Source of the DNA: Puccinia triticina
Taxonomy: Eukaryota > Basidiomycota > Pucciniomycetes > Pucciniales > Pucciniaceae
Assembly: GCF_026914185.1 (NCBI RefSeq)
Contig: NC_070564.1
Span: 7,440,001-7,504,000, forward strand
Reading direction: 5' to 3'
DNA: 64,000 bases
Under the pieces are notes generated by a model. It was not told where the DNA came from and did not search any database. It saw only the letters and a list, made by a program, of their open reading frames with translations. This document shows positions 10,524 through 19,909 of this stretch, piece by piece. The stretch's first letter is position 1; each line of letters starts with the position of its first letter. A program made the position numbers and the translations under genes.

Positions 10524-11460
10524 ATGAACCACCTTGGCGGCACATCACTCGGTGATGATAGCCTCCCCTTTGCCTTTGCTTTGCATCCCTCTCCTTTGCC
10601 TTTGACCGCTATGCCAAAAAGACCTCTGGCACACGTTATTCTGACCCTGACTCTGGCAGAAACCCCGATTCAAGTTCTCATCAACACTGGATTGGAAATC
10701 AATATCATCTCCCAACGAGCAGCCGCCCTATCGGGACTGCCTGCCAAAACCCTTCCAACACCAACAAGGGTACACCTCGCAATGAAGTCATCAACAACCA
10801 AACCCCTTCTTCTTTGACACTACATAGTAGGTGACACCAGGGAAAATGTGATGACAGCTGGTGGCAGGTGACATTGAGTAAAACATGTTCAGACACCTGA
10901 GCTACTGTGGCAAGACTCCACTATCAAAACAATGGCCCCTTTGTGGTCATTGGGGAGTCCCACTCAATGGGTTTTGGAGTATGATTGGAGACTGAACAAG
11001 AGTCTTCTTCACATCACATGCCCTCAGGTGACCTCAATTTTTCCCTGGTGTGACCTCCAACCTTTGACGGGAGACCTGCGTTTCCCAAGTGTCTCCTTTC
11101 GGATCGGACCGGTCGCAGGCAGTTACGAGGCTATATTAGGCACACCTTTCCTCTTCAGGTTTGAGATGATGGTGTCTGTCAGGGGTCTATCCATTGTCCA
11201 TGAGCCATCAGGCATGAGGATCCGCGGCAACCCGGTCAACAAAACAGCAACCACGTCGGCAGCAATAGCGCAGGAAGACTTTGACTGCAAAAAAGCAGAA
11301 CGCACAGTGCTGAACAAGTTTGAAGACCTATTCCCAGTGGACATCCCTGCGGTTTTGGATGAGGCCAAAGAGGCTGGACACTTCACAGACAGATTGTTCC
11401 TGAAGAAACTACAGTCAGTCACTACCAAGATGGATGAATTGCAATGTTGCATATTGATCA
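10524..11460 (+). pseudogene. Ty3-type retroelement remnant: aspartic protease and adjacent linker
   Basis: The first part carries QVLINTGLEINIISQRAA, a decayed retroviral-type protease active site (normally D-T-G, here N-T-G). The second part, after 11051, carries IGPVAGSYEAILGTPFLF and then KFEDLFPVDIPAV, typical of the stretch leading to reverse transcriptase. The two parts are separated by a 216-bp MITE (10835-11050). Removing it with one target copy brings both parts into the same reading frame, apart from one stop codon. The reverse transcriptase itself is absent: non-homologous sequence follows 11460. Confidence 0.75.
10835..11050. mobile_element. 216-bp CACTA-like MITE with CACCAGG ends, TGA target duplication
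   Basis: The ends CACCAGGGAAAA and TTTTTCCCTGGTG are inverted and flanked by TGA at 10832-10834 and 11051-11053. The insertion splits the protease frame of a Ty3 remnant. The large element at 12322-14500 has the same CACCAGG ends and also a 3-bp duplication, so the two belong to one family. Confidence 0.8.
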
Positions 11461-11873
11461 ACATAGCATATATTGATAGGATTAATCCAGGATGGCTGAG
11501 GGGTCTCAAAGTTTTTTTCTTTTTTTTTACTTCAACAATTGATGTTATCAGAAGTCTCCAAATCTACTTTTTTTCAAAAAAGGAAAAACATTGACCCCTG
11601 ACCTCTCTCATGGCACCATCCTGCAAAAATTGTTAATTTTGTTGGTTGAACTTCCTGAAGATATTGCATATCATACTTCAAGTGCTACATGCATAGAAGG
11701 CCTTTTTGAAATTAGTTTAACATGGTTTAGCATATTTTTGTCAGGTTCTTTTTTTTATCTACTTTTGTTATCAACCACAGATTAATGAGGAATATTTCCA
11801 CGTAAAATTTCATTGAACAATTGTTCTGCATATAAAACCCAGAAATATTGTGTTTGGGGTCACATCCATTATG
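11461..11873. other. Unassigned low-complexity stretch
   Basis: T-rich runs and short open frames only. I see no gene, no clear repeat boundary and no inverted ends here. It separates the Ty3 remnant from the 172-bp repeat array. Confidence 0.4.
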
Positions 11874-12423
11874 CAGCAGCTACAATCTGATCAGTTCCCA
11901 AATATCACTACTTTGGTAGTTTCTTGGTGTTTCTGCCACTATATCTCATCCCAGTGTGGTAATCCTTCTGCCATATGGTTACCAAAATGCTTACAGGCCC
12001 CCAAAGATTCATTATGTTCCTTTAATGACCACAAAACCCCCAAATGTAGCAGCTACAGTCTGATCAGCTCCCAAATATCACTACTTTGATAGTTTCTTGG
12101 TGTTTCTGCCACCATATCTCGTCCCAGCGTGGAACCCTTCTGCAATATGGTTACCAAAATGTTTACAGGCCCCCAAAGATTGATTGTGTACCTTTAATGG
12201 CCACAAAACCCCCAAATGTAGCAGCTACAGTCTGATCAGTTCCCAAATATCACTACTTTGGTAGTTTCTTGGTGTTTCTGCCACCATATCTCATCCCAGT
12301 GTGGTAATCCTTCTGCCATATCACCAGGAAAAATCAGTAGTCACTAGATGACAACTGACATGACACCTGCTCCAGCTGGCTATCCAGCCTCTAGTGCAAT
12401 TTTCACAAGCTGATCCTCAGCTT

Positions 12424-12562
12424 TGTCCCAGGCCCAGCTGCTGCTCAGCCTTGGCCCAGGCCCAGCTGCTGCTCAGCCTTGGCCCAGGCCCAGCTGCTGC
12501 TCAGCCTTGGCCCAGGCCCAGCTGCTGCTCAGCCTTGGCCCAGGCCCAGCTGCTGCTCAGCC
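12424..12562. repeat. 28-bp tandem repeat, five copies (CCCAGGCCCAGCTGCTGCTC)
   Basis: Five nearly perfect 28-bp units lie in the left arm of the CACTA-like element. Two to three decayed units lie inverted in the right arm at 14272-14345. Confidence 0.9.
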
Positions 12563-12689
12563 TTTGCCTGAGCAAGAACGGGCATTGATAAATGCACACC
12601 CGTCCCCCGGGGGCACGCCCACGCCCACCCCCTTTGAAAAGCTTTATCAAGGGCGTGCGAGGGCGTGCACGCCCCCACATAGCCGTGAC

Positions 12690-13965
12690 AAGCGTGCACC
12701 GTGCCTGCTCGCCGAGAGCCCCTCGGTGGGCAGGTGCATGTACATACATATACCTGCTCGCCGAGAGCCCCTCGGCGGGTAGGTGTATGTATCCCTGCTC
12801 GCCGAGAAGGATAACTCTCGGCGAGCAAGTATACAAACACCTGCCCGCCAAGCCTGCTCACCTAGAGCCCCTCGGCGGGCAGGTACAGATCCCACCTCGC
12901 CGAGAGCCTTGCCTGCTCGCGAGAAGGATAACTCTCGGCGAGCAGGGCATGTATACCTGCTCACCGAGAGCCCCTCGGCGGGCAGGTGCATGTATACCTG
13001 CTCGCCGAGAGAAATTATCGGCGAGCAGGCATACAGATCCCCCCTCGCCGAGAGCCTCTTGGCGAGAAGGTATACATATACCTGCCCACCAAGCCTGCTC
13101 ACCGAGAGCCCCTCGGCGGGCAGGTGCATTTATACCTGCTCGCCGAGAGGAATCCTCGGCGAGCAGGCATACAGATCCCACCTCGCCGAGGGCCTTTCGG
13201 GAGCAGGTATACTTGAACCTGCCCGCCGAGGGGCTCTTGGCGAGCAGGCTCGCCGGGCAAGTGTTTGTATACCTGCTCGCCGAGAGTTATCCTTCTCGGC
13301 GAGCAGGCAAGGCTCTCGGCGAGCGGGGATATGTATGCCTGCTCGCTGAGAGGTGTATGCCTGCTCGCCATGGATTTCTCTCGGCGAGCAGGTATACATG
13401 CACCTCCCGCCGAGCCCGCTCGCCAAGAGCCCCTCGTCGGGCAGGTGCAAGTATACCTGCTCGCCGAGAGGCTCTTGGCGAGGTGGGATATGTATGCCTG
13501 CTCGCCGAGGAGGTATAAATGCACCTGCCCGCCGAGGGGCTCTCGGTGAGCAGGCTCGGCGGGCAGGTGTATGTATACCTGCTCCCCGAGAGGCTCTCGG
13601 CGAGGTGGGATCTGTATGCCTGCTCGCCGAGGATTTCTCTCGGCGAGCAGGTATACATGCACCTGCCCGCCGAGGGGCTCTCGGTGAGCAGGTATACATG
13701 CACCTGCTCGCCGAGAGTTATCCTTCTCGGCGAGCAGGGATACATACACCTACCCGCCGAGGGGGGCGGGCAGGTGTTTGTATACCTGCTCGCCGAGAGT
13801 TATTCTTCTCGGCGAGCAGGCAAGGCTCTCGGCGAGCAGGTGCATGTATACCTGCTCTCCGAGAGGCTCTCGGCGAGGTGGGATCTGTACCTGCCCGCCG
13901 AGGGGCTCTCGGCGAGCAGGTATACTTGCACCTGCCCGCCGAGGGGCTCCCAACGAGCCATGGTG
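12690..13965. repeat. Hairpin minisatellite, CTCGGCGAGCAGGT/ACCTGCCCGCCGAG
   Basis: Units of about 40 bp are built of the inverted stems CTCGGCGAGCAGGT and ACCTGCCCGCCGAG around loops such as ATACATGC or ATGTATAC. Because the array has few stop codons on either strand, long open frames occur in most frames (up to about 300 codons of repeated peptide). These are shadows of the repeat and are not called as genes. Confidence 0.9.
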
Positions 13966-15029
13966 CACGCCCGTGAACGCCCATGTGGGGGCGTGCACGC
14001 CCTCGCACGCCCATACAGCGGCGTGCATGCCCTTCGACTCGCACACCCTTGATAAAGGGCGTGCGGTCCACCTGACCGGTCCGCATATTCCCCCCTTGAA
14101 GGATTGTTCCCGCGCGCGCGGGAGACATCCTTCAAGGGTGTGTTACACCCAACCAGCGCCACACGCCCTTTTCGAAGGGCGTGGGCGAGGGTGTGCCCCC
14201 GGGGGACGGGTGTGCGTTTATCAACACCCGTTCTTGCTCAAGCAAAGGCTGAGCAGTGGCTTTTCCTGTGCCAAGACTGAGGGGCAGCTGGGCCTGGGCC
14301 AAGGCTGAGCAGCAGCTGTGCCTGGGACAAAGCTGAGGAGCAGCTTGTGAAAAATGCAAGCTAGAGGCTTCAGCTGTGCCAAAATGGGCACTGAGCTGTG
14401 TGCCAGCCAGCCCTTAACTAGCAGATGGAGTAGCTTTGGAGCTGAAACCAGAGCTGTGTTATGTCAGTTGTCATCAACTGACTACTTTTTTTTCCTGGTG
14501 TATGGTTACCAAAATGTTTACAGGCCCCCAAAGATTCATTATGTTCCTTTAATGATCACAAAAACCCCAAATGTAGCAGCTACAGTCTGATCAGTTCCCA
14601 AATATCACTACTTTGGTAGTTTCTTGGTGTTTCTGTCACTATACCTCATCCCAATGTGGGAATTCTTCTGGGATATTACATTTGGGGGTTTTTGTGGTGA
14701 TTAAAGGTACATAATGAAAATTTGGGGGCTTGTTAACATTTTGGTAACCACATGGCAGAAGGATTCTCACACTGGGATGAGATATAGTGGCAGAAACACC
14801 AAGAAACTACCAAAGTAGTGATATTTGGGAACTGATCAGGCTGTAGCTGCTACATTTGGGGTTTTTGTGGTCACTAAAGGTACACAATGAATCTTTGGGG
14901 GCCTGTAAACATTTTGGTAACCATATCGCAGAAAGATCCCCACACTGGGATGAGATATGGTGGCAGAAACACCAAGAAACTACCAAAGTAGTGATATTTG
15001 GAAACTGATCAAACTGCAGCTGCTACAGA

Positions 15030-15453
15030 TGTCCAAAGTATTGGTCATTCAGATGATCCATTGGTGATTTCGAGAGTCCTGCAGCAATCCTGAAATTCTA
15101 GAGATGATTCCGAGTTCAGAGGTGATTCCAAGAGTGCAGAGAGAGCGTTTGGGGAGAGAAGGAAAGTGAAAAAAATTTTTATAGAAAACAAAGTGTAAGG
15201 GTTCTGTGAACCCTCACTGGAAGGAACAGAGGGACTGAGGGACGGAGGGCCAAAGGCCAGAAGTCTATAAAAAGAATGTAATTTCCTGAGATCAGCCAAT
15301 AAGAGGGAGAAGAGAGTGAAGACCAGCTTGGGGGAATAAGAGAAGAGGTGGAATGGAAGCTATATAAACAGGGCTCTATGTATAAGCATGGATAATGATG
15401 CTTTTATTACAATATAGCTTATGTAAGGGTGGAGCCTTGGTGAGACCCTTACA
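15030..15453. repeat. Left LTR of the outer non-autonomous element
   Basis: Starts TGTCCAAAG and ends CTTACA. It contains AGCTATATAAACAGG and CTATAAAAAG, possible promoter motifs. It differs from the right copy mainly by about 23 extra bases near 15237. Confidence 0.8.
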
Positions 15454-16123
15454 GTCTCCCCTCCTATATGAAAAAAGGAGAATAAAAGAAAATAAACTCC
15501 ATGAGAGAGCAGGGAGTGATGATCTTTATGCAATTAAAAGGGGCCAGAGTTGACAAGTAGGGGCTAGAGGTTCTGAAGAGGGGCTAGAGGCGAAGCTGAG
15601 GGGATAGAAACAATGACTAGGGGATGGAGCAACAACAAGCTGCCTCGGACAATGACGATGATCCTGAGACGATGTCGAGGGTCCTCAGACGACGACGAGG
15701 ATCCTGGGACGACGAAGAGGGGCTTAGGACGAGAATGATGACGAACAGGGATTAGAGGCGAAGACGAGGGCTGAAGGCGATGGAGGCAATGGGGAGGAGC
15801 TGGAGGCGATGGGATCGAGAGAGGAGACGAGGGTGCAGAAAGCAAGGCGCAGAGACTGTCCAGCGACGTGTGGAGGCTGAGGGCAACGATCAGCGGGCTG
15901 TTGGCGCGCGCGTCAAATGCAAGGATGGGCGGCGTGTGTGTGTCAATGCGGATGTCAAGGGTGTTCTGGCGGGTGAGGTTGGCAAGGCTGAGGCTGGTGG
16001 CAGAGATAGGTCTGGCAGGAATCGTAGATCCAATGGCGATAATGAGAGCAAAAGCAGGGCGAGTACAAGATAGTCCTGGTGGGACTCTGAAATGCAAGAG
16101 CTGTGGCGAGACGAAGACAAGAC
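15454..16123. other. Internal sequence of the outer LTR element, left part
   Basis: No recognisable protein. GA- and CGA-rich decayed repeats (GACGATGAC, GGGGCTAGAGG) give long open frames of low-complexity peptide on both strands. It is interrupted at 16124 by the Ty3 element. Confidence 0.5.
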
Positions 16124-16662
16124 TGTAGCCGTGCCCGTGACACCCGGCCACCGGCTCCAATGTTCACCCAACCCTTGCCCTCCCAACGGGCTTGGGCCTA
16201 CACCTTGTTTCAGGATTCCGCGCCCTTCCGGCGGGCTCCGACCTCACCCTTGCCCTGACGACAGGCTTGGGTATTCTCACGACAGCGCCTCCGCCTCAAG
16301 ACGACAAGGGCGCTCCTTCCGACGTTTCCTTTCTCCTTATGATTGCTTCCATGTTTGGGCCTTAGGCCCGTTTCCCGTTATGTATCCCGGCTTGCTCCCT
16401 TAGATACCCCGCCGGTTACTTCCTTTCTTCTTGTTACGCCACGAGCCTCTCAGGGCTCTCCCTGAGGGAGCGCCCCTCTTGTCTACAATGTCTCATGATA
16501 GCCGCAGGGTATAAAGAGACCCTGCTGGCCCGTTGTTTTCCTACTCACTCATCTAGATAGTATGAATTATATACATACCCATTTTGAGCTTTCACATTCT
16601 TTACACGTGCCATTTCACGCAGCTTTCACTTGTCCCGCGTAGCCTATAGCCCACCCCGCTAT
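16124..16662 (+). repeat. 5' LTR of the Ty3/gypsy element
   Basis: Begins TGTAGCCGTGCCCGTGAC and ends CCACCCCGCTAT, 539 bp, the same length as the 3' copy. AAGAC occurs immediately before it (16119-16123) and after the 3' LTR (23222-23226). The next bases, AGTGGTAGCGAGC, fit a primer-binding site (TGGTAGCGAG). The terminal base is ambiguous because an A follows both copies. Confidence 0.92.
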
Positions 16663-17016
16663 AGTGGTAGCGAGCTTGCATTCTTTTTACCCTACATTCC
16701 CTCCGAACGACCACTTCGACCTCACTCGATCGCCTTTTCAGTGACTTCTCGAACTTTTCTTCCCGAATTCGCCGACCAGTAAATCGTAAGTCAAATTTTT
16801 TGGTTTTTCTGGGGATTTTGGTAAAAATCCATCCGACGGTCTTTGGACACACCCCTGGGTGCGGGACTTGTGTGCCCAAGCTGTAATCTCTCGATGGAGC
16901 CACTTGACATATCAGTGTGCTCCAGATTATTCGTGGCGATAGACCGCCTGCAAACTGTTTTTTTCGGGACACTAACAGTAGTGTCTCTTTGTTTTTACGT
17001 GTTGTTGGTGAGACAG

Positions 17017-18137
17017 ATGCCTGTTCGACACTCTTTGCCCAACCGCAAGGTCAACTTGGACCGAGCTCCCGCCCCCCCTGCCGACGGGAATATGTATACC
17101 CCCGCCGAGCTTGAGGCGATGACAGCCGACCAGCGCCTTTTTGTGGCGGCGCACCCGGCCTTCTTCAAAACTGCCCCGGACGATGAGTCCGACGATGACA
17201 AGGAGGATCTTGAACCCCCCTTGCCCAACCTCCCAGGGGGCCGACGTAACGGCGCCCCACCGCCGGGAGCTTTCCCCCCTGACAAAGCTCAAGACGATGC
17301 CACCGCGGCGGCGACGGATCAAATCAGTCAATTGAAGATGGAGCCTGGCCACATGGAAGTGGACAAGACCCCACCGTACGTGAAACTCCACCGTGCGGTC
17401 GACAGAACGGCTCCCCTTGAGACGACCACCAGCAATGTCTTCCGCGGGTGGAACTACAAGAACTGCCCTCACTATGAGGGGGCCCTTGGCGTCGACATCA
17501 GACGCTGGCTCAATACTCTGGCCATCAACCTGAAGGGCCAACAAGCTCATCCGGACATCTGGCACTTGGCCGGCATCCGGCTCCTCCAAGGCAAAGCCTA
17601 CTTGGATTTTGAAGACTCAAGACAGCTCCTGACACCTGGGACGAATTTGCGTCCTGGTTGATTGGGCTAAACCCGATCTCCGTCTCGCAGCAAGTCATCA
17701 CTGACGAGTACAACGCACTCGTTCAGCTTCCGAACGAGTCGTGTCAGACTTTCTATGATCGGTTCCGGGAGTGGCAAGCCCGGGCGAAAAACTACAAGTT
17801 CCCCTATCACGAGTCGACCGGTTTCGTCAGTCGCCTCAACAAAGCACTCAACAAAAAGCTGGTTGCAATGATGAATATGGAGGAGCGACGAGGGACTCCG
17901 ATGTCCTTCTCGACGATCGTGGTGGCCGCCCTCGATGAAGATCGGATTTATCGCAAAGGGCAAGCTCTTCAAGCCTCCGCCTCCGGCTCCAACAAACGAG
18001 CCTCCAATGGTGCCGACTCCAAGCCCCGAAAGAAGTCGGGCAGCGGCGTCACCTGTTACAACTGTGGCACCAATGGTCATGTCTCTTCCAAATGTCCGGA
18101 ACCAAAGACCGAGAAGCCAAAGGTAAAAAGCCTTTAA
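17017..18137 (+). pseudogene. Ty3 gag (capsid/nucleocapsid), frameshifted
   Basis: The first true ATG at 17017 opens MPVRHSLPNRKVNLDRAP; the frame is open further upstream but has no earlier good start. The capsid-like part includes WNYKNCPHYEGALGVDIRRW. Near 17620-17657 the frame shifts: the first frame ends at 17661, while homology continues in another frame with DTWDEFASWLIGLNP and on to 18137. The C-terminus carries a zinc knuckle, CYNCGTNGHVSSKC (C-X2-C-X4-H-X4-C), the RNA-binding motif of nucleocapsid. Function would be particle assembly around element RNA. Confidence 0.85.
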
Positions 18138-18177
18138 AAGAATAGTCGATGGTAAACAGTCTCTTCCATCGACAACA

Positions 18178-18774
18178 TTGTGTTCAGTTCCCCTCTCCCC
18201 CATTATTCCTGCCCCTTGTATTGGTCCGAGTAATCCATCCAAGAGTGTTTCTGTTAACCTTGAGCGCGCTGAGAAGTCTTGTGCCATTGGGCCAAGCATT
18301 GTTGAGCAGAGGGCCATTGAGCCCGAAGCTATTGTGTCTGTCGATCACCCAGTCATGGGAACGACATTGCCTTCAAGCTAACTGAGTGAGCTTGAAGTAC
18401 TGAGAGATTGTCTTGGATCGGCAAGTAGCGATCAACTCTCTTCTGTCTTTGAAGAAGACAAACGTTTGTGTGTGGATTTTCATCACACAGTGGCGGGGCG
18501 CCTGGCCTGGCTCCTCCTGGACACAGGCGCTGGTTCGTCTTATGTGTCTGCCAGACTTGTGAGTGACAGAGGTCTGGTTTTAACCACCTCTAAGGACACT
18601 TTTGAGGTGTCCGGGGCCTTTGGCGATGTTATTAAAAATAACAAAACCGCGGAGGTTCCTCTTTGCTTTGGAGGCGTCGGCATGATCGTCACATGCCGAG
18701 TAGCCCCCTTATCTTCCTTCAACCTAATACTGGGCCGGGACTGGATCGCGGAGCATGTAGTCTCCACCAACTAA
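18178..18774 (+). pseudogene. Ty3 aspartic protease segment
   Basis: An open frame with one internal TAA (18379-18381) leads into WLLLDTGAGSSYVSARLV, the D-T-G active site, and SFNLILGRDWIAEH, the conserved closing block of retropepsins. It ends at a stop at 18774. Homology to reverse transcriptase resumes in another frame, so at least one more frameshift separates them. Confidence 0.85.
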
Positions 18775-18901
18775 GGGACCAATGAATGGGTCCTCCGCAA
18801 CGTTGATACTAACCACGTCTCATTTTTTCCTACTTCCTCCTCACTAGCACCCATCTCAGCACGCTCTGTTATCTATAACAGAGGAGAGCGAGCATCCGCT
18901 A

Positions 18902-19567
18902 TTGAAGGAGCAAATTCGGCGTCGTGCAGCAGCGTTTGCAACGAACTGCTACCTCAACCTGATCTCAGATGGTACAGTTTTGGGCCCTCGAGAGGAGCCT
19001 ACTTCACAACTCGCATCGACTTTCCCAACTGACGGACCTTTAAAAGGCAAACTTATCACGCTGACTAACGAGTTTTCCACTCTGTTTGACGAGCTTGAAC
19101 AGGCTACAGATCGCGAACGGGTGATTGAACACCTTATCGACACGGGCAACGCTAAGCCGGTATACCAGCCGGTCAGGCAGATGTCGCCAATGCTGCTGGG
19201 GGAGCTGAAAGACAGACTAGCTAAGTTGCAAAAGGCCGGATTTATTTGGCCATCTACTTCAGCCTGGTCATCCCCCATTCTTTTTGCTAAAAACCCCAAC
19301 TTGGGTAAACTTCGTCTGTGTGTAGACTACAGGGCTCTGAACGCGGTCACAAAGAAAGACCGCCACCCCATTTCTTTGATTCAAGAGTGTTTCAATTCGC
19401 TCCGAGGAGCGCGTTACTTCTCAAAAGTGGACCTTCAACAAGGATTCCACCAAATGAAAATCGCCGCAAAGGATGTGCCGCGTACTGCCTTTGGCACAAA
19501 GTACGGGCACTACGAATGGCTTGTTATGCCGTTCGGGCTGGTGAATGCACCCAGTACTTTTCAGTAA
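18902..19567 (+). pseudogene. Ty3 reverse transcriptase, N-terminal half
   Basis: Contains KPVYQPVRQMSP, the AGFIWPSTSAWSSPILFAKN block, LRLCVDYRALNAVTKKDRHP, YFSKVDLQQGFHQ (first catalytic Asp in the KVDL block) and WLVMPFGLVNAPSTFQ. The frame then meets the TAA of a MITE target duplication, so translation would stop just before the YLDD block. Confidence 0.9.
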
Positions 19568-19900
19568 GGGTGTTCAAAGTTGAAATCATAAAATTTTCAA
19601 TGCATAAAATCATAAAATTATAAAACTTTTAAGTGATGATTTCATATGTACCATTCTAGAAATTTTGCTCTGATTTGAGTCCTTGGGTGCAACATATTTT
19701 TTTCAGCTTAGAATTTCATGATTTTATGGTGTTATGATTTTATGCAAGTCAACTTTGAACACCCTAAGTGGATGATTTCATATGTACCATTCTAGAAATT
19801 TTGCTCTGATTTGAGTCCTTGGGTGCAACATATTTTTTTCAGCTTAGAATTTCATGATTTTATGGTGTTATGATTTTATGCAAGTCAACTTTGAACACCC
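19568..19900. mobile_element. MITE family A, copy 2, with internal 136-bp tandem duplication, inside reverse transcriptase
   Basis: A 197-bp copy (19568-19764, GGGTGTTCAAAGTT to AACTTTGAACACCC) is followed by a second copy of its last 136 bp (19765-19900). TAA flanks at 19565-19567 and 19901-19903. Copy 1 at 5521-5717 has the same 197-bp length without the duplication. Confidence 0.88.
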
Positions 19901-19909
19901 TAAGTGTAT

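Larger units (their letters stand above)
12322..14500. mobile_element. Non-autonomous CACTA-like element with layered inverted minisatellites, TAT target duplication
   Basis: The ends begin CACCAGGAAAAATCAGTAG and, inverted, CACCAGGAAAAAAAAGTAG, followed on both arms by GATGACAACTGACAT. TAT flanks both sides (12319-12321 and 14501-14503). The target is the 172-bp unit, whose intact copies read CTGCCATATGGTTACC at 11970 and near 12145, so the empty site is known. Inside, the arms carry a 28-bp repeat (12424-12562, inverted 14272-14345) and GGGCGTGCACGCCC words. The centre (12690-13965) is a hairpin minisatellite. No transposase. Confidence 0.85.
11874..15027. mobile_element. Foldback-type array of 172-bp units: four forward, two inverted
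   Basis: The word GTAGCAGCTACAGTCTGATC, or a close variant, begins units at about 11874, 12046, 12218 and, after removing the nested 12322-14500 element, 14572. The spacing is exactly 172 bp. From about 14680 to 15027 the same unit appears twice in reverse complement. The arrangement is that of a foldback element with repeat-built inverted arms. The right end abuts an LTR at 15030. No coding sequence. Confidence 0.75.

Noticed and set aside
12423..14308. Long open frames (119-308 codons) with repeated CSPRAPRRAGA or LLAESPSAGRC-like peptides
   Set aside because: They occur in most frames of both strands of a palindromic minisatellite that lacks stop codons. The peptides simply read the repeat.
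12322..14500. CRISPR-like regular repeats with spacers
   Set aside because: The host is a eukaryote, units are palindromic and continuous, and spacers are not unique.
15564..16160. 198-codon minus-strand open frame rich in Ser, Pro and Leu
   Set aside because: It is a low-complexity translation of GA-rich decayed repeats and crosses the Ty3 LTR boundary at 16124, so it cannot be an old gene.
16092..16403. Open frame of about 100 codons in the 5' LTR, repeated at 22678-22962
   Set aside because: It lies wholly in the LTR and is duplicated because the LTR is. There is no known family and no conserved start.
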